Shown piece after piece: positions 34,192 through 51,716 of a DNA stretch of 64,000 nucleotides. The stretch comes from Xanthobacter dioxanivorans (GTDB lineage: Bacteria; Pseudomonadota; Alphaproteobacteria; Rhizobiales; Xanthobacteraceae): the NCBI RefSeq assembly GCF_016807805.1, contig NZ_CP063362.1, forward strand, positions 3,452,501-3,516,500. Reading direction: 5' to 3'. Numbering within the stretch: position 1 is the stretch's first letter; each line of letters begins with the position of its first letter. The notes beneath the pieces were generated by a model that saw only the letters and a list, made by a program, of their open reading frames with translations, made no database searches and was not told where the DNA came from. Made by a program: the position numbers and the translations under genes.

Positions 34192-34563
34192 ATGGCTGAT
34201 CTGACCAAGCTCGTCGACGAGCTGTCCTCCCTCACCGTTCTCGAGGCCGCCGAGCTGGCGAAGCTCCTCGAGGAGAAGTGGGGCGTTTCCGCCGCCGCCG
34301 CCGTGGCCGTTGCCGCTGCCCCGGCCGCTGCCGCCGCCGCGGTGGAAGAGCAGACCGAGTTCACGGTCGTCCTCGCCGCCGCCGGCGAGAAGAAGATCGA
34401 GGTCATCAAGGAAGTGCGCGCCATCACCGGTCTCGGCCTCAAGGAAGCCAAGGACCTGGTGGAAGGCGCTCCGAAGCCCGTCAAGGAAGCCGTTTCCAAG
34501 GACGAGGCCGAGAAGCTCAAGGCCCAGCTCGAGAAGGCTGGCGCCAAGGTCGAGCTCAAGTGA
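34192..34563 (+). CDS. rplL: 50S ribosomal protein L7/L12
   Basis: 123 residues. N-terminal dimerisation helices ([27 protein letters not shown]), Ala-rich hinge, and C-terminal domain [34 protein letters not shown] that recruits translation GTPases. Full length. Confidence 0.98.
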   Translation: MADLTKLVDELSSLTVLEAAELAKLLEEKWGVSAAAAVAVAAAPAAAAAAVEEQTEFTVVLAAAGEKKIEVIKEVRAITGLGLKEAKDLVEGAPKPVKEAVSKDEAEKLKAQLEKAGAKVELK

Positions 34564-34576
34564 GCTTTTGACATTC

Positions 34577-34598
34577 GGGGTCCGGTCCGCCGGACCCC
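34577..34598 (+). terminator. Attenuator-like hairpin between rplL and rpoB
   Basis: Nine-base arms GGGGTCCGG/CCGGACCCC with a TCCG loop, 13 bp after rplL. No T-run, which fits partial termination as seen between rplL and rpoB in many bacteria. Confidence 0.65.
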
Positions 34599-34847
34599 GT
34601 CCATAGCGCCGCGCCGGCTTGCCGGGGCGGCGTCGCGGGAGAGGACGGTTCTCCCGGCAGCCAACGCGGATGGGTTCGCGCGGCTGCCGGGAGAGCCGTC
34701 ATGGTGCTGAAGGGGGATGGCCTTGTGCCCCCACCCCTTCGGACCGGACGGTCGATGAGGTTCCGGTGCCGGCGCGGCGAGCTCTTGCGTTTCATGACGA
34801 ACGCCAGGGTGCCGGCCCGATGAGGACCAGGACGGACGAGGATCGAG

Positions 34848-38924
<4,077 letters not shown>

Positions 38925-39027
38925 CGGGCGCGCGTCCGCCCCGTCTTCCGCGCAAGCGGTTCGCCTGACCGGCGCATCGGCCGGTCAGGATTTGAGATTA
39001 AGGCCCACTTCGTTTGGGAGCCAGCTT

Positions 39028-43212
<4,185 letters not shown>

Positions 43213-43240
43213 TCCAGGGCGAATAGCCTCGGACAACGGA

Positions 43241-43269
43241 AAGGCCGCCTTCGGGCGGCCTTTTCTTTT
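43241..43269 (+). terminator. Rho-independent terminator after rpoC
   Basis: Nine-base arms AAGGCCGCC/GGCGGCCTT closed by a stable TTCG tetraloop and followed by TTCTTTT. Confidence 0.88.
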
Positions 43270-43356
43270 GGCGCGGAGCTGGGACGCATGGGGACGTGTG
43301 GACGCTTGCCCGGCAGGGGTCAGAGGATCAGTGCGGCACTCGACGGCGTTCCCGCG

Positions 43357-43374
43357 CCAATTGCATGCAATTGG
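43357..43374. promoter_or_regulatory. 18-bp perfect palindrome, operator candidate
   Basis: CCAATTGCATGCAATTGG, an exact inverted repeat without spacer, in noncoding DNA about 235 bp ahead of the small membrane protein gene. The base composition differs sharply from the GC-rich surroundings, which favours a protein-binding site. Confidence 0.5.
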
Positions 43375-43591
43375 TCAGGCATGATCGTGTTGCGGTGCAG
43401 CGGGGCGATCGGAAAAGCATGCGATAACATCCATTGCCGACGTGTTGCTATGCAGCGCGCCGGGCTTTTCAATCCATCGCGGCGATGGTCATCTGTGGTC
43501 GCCCAAAAAAACGAGTGAAAACGACTTATCTTTCTGTTCTAATCATCGTTCAACATTGTGAGCCGCAGGACTGCGGTGCGGGGAGGACAAC

Positions 43592-43849
43592 GTGGCTTAT
43601 GAATGGGAGGGGGGGGCAGGCCCGCCCGCCGCGCGTGCCGCGGCAAGAAGCTTCGCGGCGGGGGACGATGTGGCTCGTCACAGCGCTGCGGTGCTGGTGG
43701 TGGCATTTTCCTGCGCCATGTCGGGTCTGCTTGTGGGGCTTTGCCTCGCCGGCACGCACTGGATGGCGCTCGCCTTCGTCGCCGGTGCGGCGCTTGCCGG
43801 CGCGGGAACCTGGATCGCCCGCGACCTCATCGCCCTGTTGCGCGACTGA
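43592..43849 (+). CDS. Small membrane protein, function unknown
   Basis: 85 residues, GTG start with GGGGAGG seven bases upstream. Short soluble N-terminus rich in Ala/Gly, then two hydrophobic segments (about 33-53 and 56-75) forming a helical hairpin. Convergent with fae, 29 bp apart. The family is not recognised; coding is supported by the ribosome site and a clean two-span profile. Confidence 0.55.
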   Translation: MAYEWEGGAGPPAARAAARSFAAGDDVARHSAAVLVVAFSCAMSGLLVGLCLAGTHWMALAFVAGAALAGAGTWIARDLIALLRD

Positions 43850-43878
43850 TCCTGCCGGCACGTCTCGCGGCGGTCCTC

Positions 43879-44388
43879 TCAGTCCGCTGCGAACGGGTGG
43901 CGTGCGGTCGAAACGCGCGCCAGGACCTCTTCCGGGCGCGGCGTGCCGGTGACGGCCCTGGTGATGGCAAGCCGCGTTGCCTCGTGGTTGAAGGCCTGGA
44001 TCTTCGCATTGTCGGTCGCATCCCAATGGATGAACACGCCGACGCAGATGAAGATGTCGTCCGCCTCCTCGACCGGAATGGTCCCGTCCGCCACGCAATC
44101 GGTCACCGCCTTCGCCACCGCATACTGCGCCGGACCGAACATCTGGACGGCCTGCCTGGCGTCCTTGATGGTCACCTTGTTGAAGAGCACCGTCGCAGGC
44201 TTGGCGAGCAGGTTCGGCTCCACCACGGCGAGCAGGGTCGTGAAGCCATCCTTGTTGTTGGTCAGGGCATTGACGAAGGCCGTCTCGGCCGAGGAGCCCC
44301 GGGGGCCCATGATCAGATCGATATGGGCCACCTCGTTGCCGTCGCCCACGAGGGCTTCGCCCACCATGAGCCTGTCGATCTTCGCCAT
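43879..44388 (-). CDS. fae: Formaldehyde-activating enzyme (Fae)
   Basis: 169 residues from the ATG at 44388. Nearly every family block is present: [25 protein letters not shown] with the catalytic-position His (H22), [84 protein letters not shown] and the C-terminal HPFAAD. Catalyses condensation of formaldehyde with tetrahydromethanopterin to methylene-H4MPT in the cytosol, the entry of H4MPT-linked C1 oxidation. No other C1 genes are adjacent. It is the clearest sign of methylotrophic capacity in the window. Confidence 0.95.
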   Translation of the reverse strand: MAKIDRLMVGEALVGDGNEVAHIDLIMGPRGSSAETAFVNALTNNKDGFTTLLAVVEPNLLAKPATVLFNKVTIKDARQAVQMFGPAQYAVAKAVTDCVADGTIPVEEADDIFICVGVFIHWDATDNAKIQAFNHEATRLAITRAVTGTPRPEEVLARVSTARHPFAAD

Positions 44389-44627
44389 CAAAGGTCTCCG
44401 AGAAAGAAGGATGGAACAGGCGGATGTCGCAAAGTGAGCACCGCCGGACGGCGGCTGCGGCCCCATGCAAGCTCCAGCCCGCTCCGGAGGGATCGCATTT
44501 CGCTGAACTGTGGAAGGCCCGGCCGAGGTCAGCCTGACGCGATTTCTGCAAGTCGCCCAGCAACTGAGTCGCCCAGCAACCAAGCCGCCCTTCAAGGCTG
44601 CCGGCAGCCGCCTCGCACGAAACCGTT

Positions 44628-45902
44628 CTATCGCACCTCGAACGGCAGGTTGCCCGTCGCGGCGGCGCCGCGGCCGTCGCGCAGCACCACGAAGACGCGG
44701 TAGTGGCCCGGCGCCAGCCCGCCGATGCGCACCCCGGTGAGGGCGGGATCATGAAGGCCCTCGGGGAAGCTGGGCGGCACGCTCTCGGGATCCCCGCCCA
44801 CGCTGCGCGCCGTGGTCTCGGCCATGATCTGCCATTCGGCCTTGAGAGGGTCCCCGTCCGGATCGGTGGCGGCAAGCCGTACCTGCCGCTCTTCTTTCTC
44901 CCCGATGGCTGCCGATCCGGCGAAGCCGAGCGAGAGGATGCGCGGCGCCCGGTTCGGCCCGCCCGGCACCGTGCCGCCCCAGGCGCCGGCCATCACCTCC
45001 ACGGTCTCGGTCCATTCGCCGGTGGGCAGAAACAGGGAATACCAGGTGGGGGTCACCTCCTGCTTCTGGCCCCATAGAAATGGCAGGACACCCACGCCCG
45101 CGAGCCGGGCCGCCACAAGGTAGCGCTGCGTGCGGGCGGCCTTCTCGCTGGATGTGAGCTCCTGTCGCGCCCCCCAGGGCATGCGCTGAGCATCCCAATG
45201 ACCAAGCGGTCCCATCTCCGTCAGGATCACCGGGCCGGTCCAGCCCTGCGCCCGGGCGCGGGCGAGAACCGTCAGCAGGCCGTCGCCGTAGCCGTTGATA
45301 CCGAGCACGTCGATGCTCGGGGCGAGGCGCTTGAGGGTCGCTGCCTTCTCGCCCCCCAGTTCCGCCACCACCGCCATGGTGGGGTGCTGGCCGTCCAGCG
45401 TCTTGACCAGCTTCGCTGCCTCCTCGATGGCGGGCCAGACCGGCATGGCCTCTTCCGGGGATAGCTCGTTCTCCACCTCGTTGCCGATGCCCCACATGAG
45501 CAGGGCGGGATGGGTGCGGTATCGCTCCACCATATGGCGCAGCGCCTCGAGTTGCGCGCTCACCGCGCCTCGGTTCGCGTAATCGAAGCCGAGGCGGGGA
45601 TGCCCCATCCAGAAGCCGACGATCACCTTCAGCCCCGCGCGCTGGGCGGCGTCGAGAATTTCACCGGGCTCCTGGCCATAGGTGCGCAGCACGTTGGCGC
45701 CGAGGGCCTTGAGCTCGACGAGGCGGGTCTCCCCGCTGGCGCCGTTGGGCACGAACGGGCGGCCGTCCACCAGGATCTCCGTGCCGCGCACGCTGACCTG
45801 GGCCGCGTGAAGCGGAAGCGGGAGGAGGAGGGCACAAAAGGCAAGGAGGGAGGCTGCACGCACGGAAGGCGACTCGTGTTGAAAGGCGGGGCATGACTGC
45901 AT
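44628..45902 (-). CDS. Secreted TIM-barrel glycoside hydrolase (GH2/GH5-like) with C-terminal Ig-like domain
   Basis: 424 residues from the ATG at 45902, with signal peptide ending near LPLHAAQ. The barrel shows [34 protein letters not shown] and acid/base Glu in [10 protein letters not shown] (the NE motif of clan GH-A) and a likely nucleophile Glu in [10 protein letters not shown]. After about residue 320 comes a beta domain with [13 protein letters not shown] and [15 protein letters not shown], similar to a PKD/fibronectin-like fold. Probably acts on cell-envelope or environmental beta-glycans. Divergent from the SAF-type oxidoreductase gene. Confidence 0.8.
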   Translation of the reverse strand: MQSCPAFQHESPSVRAASLLAFCALLLPLPLHAAQVSVRGTEILVDGRPFVPNGASGETRLVELKALGANVLRTYGQEPGEILDAAQRAGLKVIVGFWMGHPRLGFDYANRGAVSAQLEALRHMVERYRTHPALLMWGIGNEVENELSPEEAMPVWPAIEEAAKLVKTLDGQHPTMAVVAELGGEKAATLKRLAPSIDVLGINGYGDGLLTVLARARAQGWTGPVILTEMGPLGHWDAQRMPWGARQELTSSEKAARTQRYLVAARLAGVGVLPFLWGQKQEVTPTWYSLFLPTGEWTETVEVMAGAWGGTVPGGPNRAPRILSLGFAGSAAIGEKEERQVRLAATDPDGDPLKAEWQIMAETTARSVGGDPESVPPSFPEGLHDPALTGVRIGGLAPGHYRVFVVLRDGRGAAATGNLPFEVR

Positions 45903-46060
45903 TGCACCATGAAGGGTGCGAGACAGGGGCCGCAACATCAACTTATTGTGGGTGTTGCAAATCGTTTCAAGCGCCGGCACGTGGCGCCCAAACGGCGGTG
46001 CGTCCAAGCCGCGGTGCGCCAACGACGCCGCAGCCAACGAGAATGGGAGGACCTCGCTCC

Positions 46061-47431
46061 ATGAACCTCGCGCGGAAGCTCAAGGCCCGGGCGGCCGAGG
46101 GGCGGCCTGTCCGCGTCGGCCTCATCGGCGCCGGCAAGTTCGGCTCCATGTTCCTGTCCCAGGTGCGCACCACACCCGGCATGCATCTGTATGGCATCGC
46201 CGACCTCTCCCGCGACCGCGCCGTCGCGGCGCTGAAGTCCACGGGGTGGGATGCGGACACGGCTGTGACGCGGGATTTCGACGATGCCCGCCGCACCGGC
46301 CGCACGGTGGTGACCGAGGATGCCACGGCCCTCATCGCCGCCGATGAACTCGAAGTGGTGGTGGACGCCACCGGCAGCCCGGCCGCGGGCATCCGCCATG
46401 CGCTGGCCGCCATCGCCCACCGACGGCACGTCGTGATGGTGACGGTGGAGGCGGACGTGCTCGCCGGTCCCCTCCTTGCCCGCAGGGCACAGGCGGCAGG
46501 CGTCGTCTATGCGGCGGCCTATGGCGATCAGCCGGCCCTCGTCTGCGACATGGTGGACTGGGCCGAGACCTGCGGCTTCCGCGTGGTGGCGGCGGGCAAG
46601 GGCACGCGGCATCTGCCGGCCTTCCACGGTTCCACGCCGCAGACCGTGTGGGACAACCTCGCCATCCCGCGGGAGATGGCCGAGGCAGGCGGCATGAATC
46701 CGCAGATGTTCAATTCCTTCGTCGACGGCACCAAATCGGCCATCGAGATGGCCGCCATCTCCAACATGACCGGCCTGAAGGCGCCGCGCGACGGACTGCT
46801 CTTCCCGCCCTGCGGCGTGGACGACCTTCCGCGCCTGCTGAAGCCCCGCGCCGATGGCGGCGTGCTGGAGGAGGCGGGCATGGTCGAGGTGGTCTCCTCC
46901 CTGGAGCTCGACGGGCGGCCGGTGTTCCGCGACCTGCGCTGGGGAGTCTATGTGGTGCTGGAGGCCGACCCTTCCGCCCGCGGCGACTATGCCCGGCGCT
47001 GCTTCAAGGAATACGGCATGGTGACCGATCCGTCCGGTCGCTACACGGCACTCTACCGGCCCTATCACCTCATCGGGCTGGAACTCGGCGTGTCGGTGGC
47101 GGCTGCGGCCTTGCGGGGCGAGGCGACGGGCTCCGCCATCGGCTTCTTCTCCGATGTCGCCGCCACCGCCAAGCGCGATCTCGCCGCCGGCGAAAGGCTG
47201 GACGGGGAAGGGGGCTATACCGTCTACGGCAGGATCATGCGGGCGGAGGATTCCCTTCGGGCGGGGGCGCTGCCCATCGGTCTTGCCCACAATGTGGTGC
47301 TGAAGCGCCCCGTGACGAAGGGCGGAACGGTGGGCTGGGCCGATGTGGAGATGGCCGACAGCGACACCGTGCGCATCCGCCGCGAGATGGAGGCGGCCTT
47401 CCGGTCGGCGCCGCAGCGCCTCAGCGCCTGA
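46061..47431 (+). CDS. SAF-domain NAD(P)-dependent oxidoreductase (homoserine-dehydrogenase-like)
   Basis: 456 residues from the ATG at 46061 (GGGAGG ten bases upstream). N-terminal Rossmann fold VRVGLIGAGKFGSMFLSQV binds NAD(P); EVVVDATGSPAAGIRHALAAIAHRRHVVMVTVEAD is typical of this homoserine-dehydrogenase-related family. The middle contains GKGTRHLPAFHGSTPQTVWDN and MNPQMFNSFVDGTKSAIEMAAISNMTGL, and the C-terminal about 80 residues resemble a SAF domain (DLAAGERLDGEGGYTVYGRI). Relatives work in sugar-acid or branched-sugar breakdown; the substrate is not known here. Confidence 0.8.
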   Translation: MNLARKLKARAAEGRPVRVGLIGAGKFGSMFLSQVRTTPGMHLYGIADLSRDRAVAALKSTGWDADTAVTRDFDDARRTGRTVVTEDATALIAADELEVVVDATGSPAAGIRHALAAIAHRRHVVMVTVEADVLAGPLLARRAQAAGVVYAAAYGDQPALVCDMVDWAETCGFRVVAAGKGTRHLPAFHGSTPQTVWDNLAIPREMAEAGGMNPQMFNSFVDGTKSAIEMAAISNMTGLKAPRDGLLFPPCGVDDLPRLLKPRADGGVLEEAGMVEVVSSLELDGRPVFRDLRWGVYVVLEADPSARGDYARRCFKEYGMVTDPSGRYTALYRPYHLIGLELGVSVAAAALRGEATGSAIGFFSDVAATAKRDLAAGERLDGEGGYTVYGRIMRAEDSLRAGALPIGLAHNVVLKRPVTKGGTVGWADVEMADSDTVRIRREMEAAFRSAPQRLSA

Positions 47432-47464
47432 TGCCGGTACGGCGCGCGGCGCACCCATGAAAAA

Positions 47465-47490
47465 CGGCCGGTCCCGTCCGGGGCCGGCCG
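47465..47490. terminator. Bidirectional terminator hairpin
   Basis: Eleven-base arms CGGCCGGTCCC/GGGGCCGGCCG (one T-G pair) around GTCC, between the convergent oxidoreductase and DoxX genes. Preceded by AAAA, giving a T-run on the minus strand. Confidence 0.75.
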
Positions 47491-47512
47491 CATGCTTGTC
47501 GCGAGGTCGGTG

Positions 47513-47938
47513 TCACGCCACCGCGCGGCGGCCACCGGGGATGAGGGCGGCGGGCCTCAGCGCATAGGCGCCCTCGCCGGCCAGGGCCAGGGTCAGCGAC
47601 GCCACCACGAGGAAAGCGGGATATTCCCAGCCACCGCCGGCCACCGAGAACACCCAGCCGTTGGGGGCGTGGTAGTTGAGGGCGCCGAGCATGATCGGAA
47701 TGAGCAGAATGGCCACCTGCCGGGCGTAGATGCCGGCCACGATCAGGATGCCGCCGATCAGTTCCACGGCGATGATCGGAAGGGCGAGCGCGGGGGGCAT
47801 GCCGATCTTGGTCAGGAAGCCGGCGAAGCCCGGCACGGTGAAGACGAACACCTTCAACAGCGCGTGCGAGATCCACATGAGGCCGAGCGCGAGGCGAAGG
47901 AGGAGAAGGCCGTAGGGAGCGGTGCGGGGGTCAACCAT
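47513..47938 (-). CDS. DoxX-family membrane protein
   Basis: 141 residues, four transmembrane helices: LLLLRLALGLMWISHALLKVF, LPIIAVELIGGILIVAGI, QVAILLIPIMLGALNYHAP and a C-terminal span. Typical DoxX fold, often linked to redox or thiosulfate:quinone functions, here without a catalytic partner. Divergent from the LysR gene 101 bp away, a common pairing in which the regulator controls the DoxX gene. Confidence 0.88.
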   Translation of the reverse strand: MVDPRTAPYGLLLLRLALGLMWISHALLKVFVFTVPGFAGFLTKIGMPPALALPIIAVELIGGILIVAGIYARQVAILLIPIMLGALNYHAPNGWVFSVAGGGWEYPAFLVVASLTLALAGEGAYALRPAALIPGGRRAVA

Positions 47939-48020
47939 GGGAGGAGTCTCCGGTTCAAGGTGACTATCGATCTAGCTTTCGCAGCGACGCAAAGCCATAC
48001 TTATAAAAACCAGATCAAAC

Positions 48021-48034
48021 TTGCATCGGTGCAA
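48021..48034. promoter_or_regulatory. LysR-type box upstream of the LysR gene
   Basis: TTGCA-TCGG-TGCAA: five-base arms with a four-base spacer, an exact T-N12-A inverted repeat, ending six bases before the ATG at 48040. A good candidate for autorepression and control of the divergent DoxX gene. Confidence 0.5.
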
Positions 48035-48039
48035 TTCAA

Positions 48040-48984
48040 ATGATTGCGTGGGATGATTTCCGCCTGGTGCGGGCCATTGCCGAGAGCGGGACGCTCGCCG
48101 GAGCGGCGGAGCAGCTGGGCGTGAACCATTCCACGGTCTTTCGCCGCCTCGGGACGCTGGAGGAGCAACTGGGTGCACGCCTGTTCGAGCGGGCCCGCTC
48201 CGGTTACGTGGTGACCCCCACGGGCGAGGAGATGGTCCGCCTTGCCGAGCGCATGGGCGAGGAGGTGACCGCCGTGGAGCGGCGCATCACCGGGCAGGAC
48301 CTGCGCCCCTCCGGCGAATTGCGCGTCACCACCAATGACACGCTGCTCGTGCACATGCTGACCCCGGTTTTCGCCTCCTTCCGCGCGGCCTATCCGGAAA
48401 TCCGGCTGGACGTGGTCATTTCCAACCAGTCGCTCAGCCTGTCCAAGCGCGACGCCGACGTAGCCGTGCGCGCCAGCGACCGTCCGGGGGATACGCTGGT
48501 CGGGCGGAGGATTGCTTCCATCGCCTGGGGCATCTATTGCCGTGCGGACCTGGCGCCGAAGGAGCCGCTCGTCACCGGCGACCTGCGCCGGTTCGACTGG
48601 ATCGGCTTCTCCGACAATCTCGGCTCCATCAAGCCGGCCAAATGGCTGCGCGAGCGGGTGGGCGAGGAAAAGCTCGTCTACCGCATCAATACGGTGCTGG
48701 GATTGGCCGAGGCGGCGGCGGCGGGCATTGGCCTCGCCGTGCTGCCGTGTTTCATCGCGGCGGTGACGCCGGGCCTCGTCCAGCTCATCGGCCCACAGGC
48801 TGAGATGGAATCGGGCCTCTGGCTGCTCACCCACCCGGACATCAAGTCGACCGCGCGGGTGCGCACCTTCATGGAGCATGCGGGTCGGGAGCTGGGTCGC
48901 ATGCGCCCGCGTATCGAGGGCCGGCAGGCGCCGGACACAACCGCCCCGGGCGCGCCGGCCACCGAGCCGGGCGTTCCCGCCTGA
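48040..48984 (+). CDS. LysR-family transcriptional regulator
   Basis: 314 residues. Winged helix-turn-helix WDDFRLVRAIAESGTLAGAAEQLGVNHSTVFRRLGTLEEQLGARLFER, followed by a periplasmic-binding-like effector domain (LRVTTNDTLLVHMLTPVFASFRAAYP...). Pro/Arg-rich tail of about 30 residues. Of the type that pairs with a divergent DoxX or transporter gene. Confidence 0.92.
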   Translation: MIAWDDFRLVRAIAESGTLAGAAEQLGVNHSTVFRRLGTLEEQLGARLFERARSGYVVTPTGEEMVRLAERMGEEVTAVERRITGQDLRPSGELRVTTNDTLLVHMLTPVFASFRAAYPEIRLDVVISNQSLSLSKRDADVAVRASDRPGDTLVGRRIASIAWGIYCRADLAPKEPLVTGDLRRFDWIGFSDNLGSIKPAKWLRERVGEEKLVYRINTVLGLAEAAAAGIGLAVLPCFIAAVTPGLVQLIGPQAEMESGLWLLTHPDIKSTARVRTFMEHAGRELGRMRPRIEGRQAPDTTAPGAPATEPGVPA

Positions 48985-49043
48985 AGCGCGGCGAGGAATG
49001 AACCGGGGAGCGAACCGGAGCGAGAACCTGGCCCGCTGCCCTG

Positions 49044-49499
49044 CTATTCGGCTGAAGCTTCCGCCGGGCTGCGCGCCTTCGACTTGGAGCGGCGCGAGGC
49101 CACCTGCTGGCGCTCCGTGCCGAAGCTGACGAAGTCGCACCACATGGTCTGCACTCCCGACAGCGAGCCGCGGAAGGTGGTGGTGCTGGTCTTCACCAGG
49201 TCGAAGCAAGGCTCGAAGGTCATGCCCTTGACGAAGCCGCACACCGCCTCGCCCCGCACGCGCAGCGTGTTGGGCGGCAGGCGGACAAAGCGGGGAGCAT
49301 TGTCCCGGATGGTGATGATGCCGGCGACGGAGCCGTCGGGATACACCCGTCCAGACCCCTTCGTTCCCTCGAAGCAGTTGAACGTGAAATTGCGGCCGAC
49401 GACGAATTCCCGCGCCTGATCGGCAGTGAGCTGCTGGGCGGCGGCCGGAGCCGACGCCAATGCGGCGAAGCCCAAGGCCGCGAGAAGCGTGCTGCGCAT
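49044..49499 (-). CDS. Small exported protein with four cysteines, function unknown
   Basis: 151 residues, signal peptide with AxA cleavage site (ALASAPAAAQ). Mature part about 130 residues, beta-rich: FNCFEGTKGSGRVYPDGSVAGIITIRDNA, GEAVCGFVKGMTFEPCFDLVKT, MWCDFV. Its four Cys could form two disulfides in the periplasm. Lys/Arg-rich C-terminus. The family is not recognised. Confidence 0.75.
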   Translation of the reverse strand: MRSTLLAALGFAALASAPAAAQQLTADQAREFVVGRNFTFNCFEGTKGSGRVYPDGSVAGIITIRDNAPRFVRLPPNTLRVRGEAVCGFVKGMTFEPCFDLVKTSTTTFRGSLSGVQTMWCDFVSFGTERQQVASRRSKSKARSPAEASAE

Positions 49500-49640
49500 G
49501 GCTCGTTCGCGAATACCTGTTGATCTTGTACCACGTTGCGCAGACGGGGCCTGCTTTTGTCAAGAGTCGTGGCGCCACAGGGAGCCGGAAGCGCCCGGCG
49601 GGGTGTCGATTTCCGGCGGGCGTGTTGTTCCGGTCCGCCG

Positions 49641-50897
49641 TCAGGCGGGCAGGGGCGCGCGCTCCACGGGGCGTTCCTTGATCGGCAGGTTGATGGCCGC
49701 CGAGGCGAAGGAAAGGGCCACCGAAAGCCACCACACCCAGTTGTAGGAGCCCGTCGCCACGTAGAGCTTGCCACCCAGCCATACCCCCAGGAAGCCGCCG
49801 ACCTGGTGGGAGAAGAAGGCAAATCCGTAGAGCATCGCCATGTAGCGGGTGCCGAACATCAGCATCACGAGGCTGGACGTGGGCGGCACGGTGGACAGCC
49901 AAAGGAAGCCCATGGCCGCGCCGAACATGTAGCAGGAGAGTTGCGTGATCGGCGTGAGCACGAATAGTGCGATGGCCACCCCGCGCCCGGCATAGATCCA
50001 GGCGAGCAGCCACTTGCGTGACATGCGGTTGGTCAGGTAGCCGGCGGTGAGCGAGCCGAAGATGTTGAACAGGCCGATAAGCGCCAGCGTGTAGGCGCCC
50101 ACCGTGAGGCTCATGCCGTTGTCCACGAGGAAGGCCGGCATGTGCACGGTGATGAAGGCGAGCTGGAAGCCGCAGGTGAAGAAGCCAAGCACGAGCAACA
50201 CGTAGCTCGGGTGCCGGAGCGCCTCGCCGATGGCGGCACCGATGCCCTGCTGCGGCGCGTGGGCGGGGCCCGTCGTCTGCCGCTGGGCCGCCCCGCGCGT
50301 CGCCAGCGCGAGGGAGAAGGGCATCACCAGCAGCATGGAGACACCGAACACGATCAGCGTCTCGTGCCAGCCGATGGAGTCCATGAGCCCACGGGTGAGC
50401 GGCGGGAACAGGAACTGGCCGAACGAGCCAGCCGCCGTCGCCGCGCCGAAGCCGATGGACTTCCACTCGTTGGGCAGGATCTTGCCGAAGGCCGCGAGCA
50501 CCAGGTTGAAGGATGCGGCCGAGAGGCCGAAGCCCACCAGCACGCCGGCGCTGAGGTGGAGCAGGCCGGGCGTGGTGGCATAGGCCATCAGCACGAGGCC
50601 GGCGGCGTAGACCAGGGCGCCGACGCACATGACGCGGACGGTGCCGAATCGGTCCGCCACGGCGCCGGCGAAGGGCGAGCCCACGCCCCAAAGCAGGTTC
50701 TGGATGGCGACGGAAAAGCCGAACACGTCACGGCCCCAGCCGAATTCCTGCGACATGGGCAGCAGGAACAGCCCGAACACGGAGCGCGGGCCGAAGGTGA
50801 TGAGGGCGACCGCGCAGCCCGCGATCACGATGAGGATGGCGGGAATCGCGGCGCGCCCGCTCCCGGCAGGGATGGGCGTGGAAGATGAGGACGACAT
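49641..50897 (-). CDS. MFS transporter (monocarboxylate/OFA-like)
   Basis: 418 residues, 12 predicted helices. TM1-TM2 region FGPRSVFGLFLLPMSQEFGWGRDVFGFSVAIQNLLWGVGSPFAGAVADRFG with the motif-A-like loop between TM2 and TM3 (ADRFGTVR), LSAGVLVGFGLSAASFNLVLAAFGKI in TM4, and FLVDNGMSLTVGAYTLALIGLFNIFGSLTAG in the second half. Resembles monocarboxylate or oxalate:formate-type carriers. Single gene; substrate unknown. Confidence 0.85.
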   Translation of the reverse strand: MSSSSSTPIPAGSGRAAIPAILIVIAGCAVALITFGPRSVFGLFLLPMSQEFGWGRDVFGFSVAIQNLLWGVGSPFAGAVADRFGTVRVMCVGALVYAAGLVLMAYATTPGLLHLSAGVLVGFGLSAASFNLVLAAFGKILPNEWKSIGFGAATAAGSFGQFLFPPLTRGLMDSIGWHETLIVFGVSMLLVMPFSLALATRGAAQRQTTGPAHAPQQGIGAAIGEALRHPSYVLLVLGFFTCGFQLAFITVHMPAFLVDNGMSLTVGAYTLALIGLFNIFGSLTAGYLTNRMSRKWLLAWIYAGRGVAIALFVLTPITQLSCYMFGAAMGFLWLSTVPPTSSLVMLMFGTRYMAMLYGFAFFSHQVGGFLGVWLGGKLYVATGSYNWVWWLSVALSFASAAINLPIKERPVERAPLPA

Positions 50898-51051
50898 GAA
50901 CGCGCTCGCTGTGCCGCCCGGAAGGGCGTTTCACAGCTATTCTAGGGGGACTGGCGCCTCCAATGAAAATCAATATTCGTCAACGCATCCATGAAACAAT
51001 CTCATGAATGCCCGGGCGGCCGTGGGAGACCGCCCGGGCATCGCCGCATTT

Positions 51052-51561
51052 TCAGCCGCGGCGGGGGCCCTCGCCGCGCGGGCCGTGATGACCGCCCATG
51101 CCATGAAAGTTCTGCCGGATCAGCACGTTGAGGCGATGCTTTTGGGCGTCGTCGAGGGTCTTGTAGAGCGGATCGGCCGCGTCGGCGATCTTGCGCAGGT
51201 CGGCTGCGCTGGCGTCCATGCGGGTTGCCATGGCGCGCATGCGGGCAATGGGATCAGGCGCGGTGTTCGCCTGCCTTGCCGCCTCGCGGGCCGTGCGCGC
51301 CTGATCGCGGCGCGCCGCCCGATCCTTGGACACGTCTTTCAGCGTGGCCTCGACGCTCGGCCACAGCTTTTCCTGGTCCGGGGTGAGCTTCAGGGCGGTC
51401 TTGAGCGCGGCGAGGCGCGCGTCGGTGAGGATGACGCGATCCTCGGCGGTCGGCTGCCAGCGAGCGGTGCGATCCGCCCCGGCATTGGAATTGGCGGCGT
51501 ACGTCGCTGCAGAGCCGGCGATGAGCGCAGCGGCGGTGGCGGCAATGACGGCTCGTTTCAT
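51052..51561 (-). CDS. Spy/CpxP-like LTXXQ periplasmic protein
   Basis: 169 residues from the ATG at 51561 (GGAGG seven bases upstream). Signal peptide MKRAVIAATAAALIAGSAATYAA, then an all-helical domain with LKLTPDQEKLWPSVEATLKDV, the LTXXQ motif, and a later helix YKTLDDAQKHRLNVLI (second LDXXQ-like copy). His/Gly-rich tail (GMGGHHGPRGEGPRRG) could bind metal. Family members are periplasmic chaperones or metal-stress proteins. Confidence 0.88.
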   Translation of the reverse strand: MKRAVIAATAAALIAGSAATYAANSNAGADRTARWQPTAEDRVILTDARLAALKTALKLTPDQEKLWPSVEATLKDVSKDRAARRDQARTAREAARQANTAPDPIARMRAMATRMDASAADLRKIADAADPLYKTLDDAQKHRLNVLIRQNFHGMGGHHGPRGEGPRRG

Positions 51562-51716
51562 GTGAAGTCCTCCTTCAAGGGACGAAGGAAGGATCGGCGC
51601 AGTAGCCCCTGCGAGCAACTTAAAGTTCTGTAATTAAACAAATGTAGCAAGGCGTTACACAATTCCGGGCGCCGCAAGGACATCGCCACGCCATAGACGT
51701 GATGCCGCCACAACTG

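Larger units (their letters stand above)
43213..43591. other. 379-bp intergenic region after rpoC
   Basis: No gene recognised. It holds the rpoC terminator and an 18-bp perfect palindrome (listed separately). The last 100 bases are AT-rich and probably carry the promoter of the following small gene. Confidence 0.55.
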
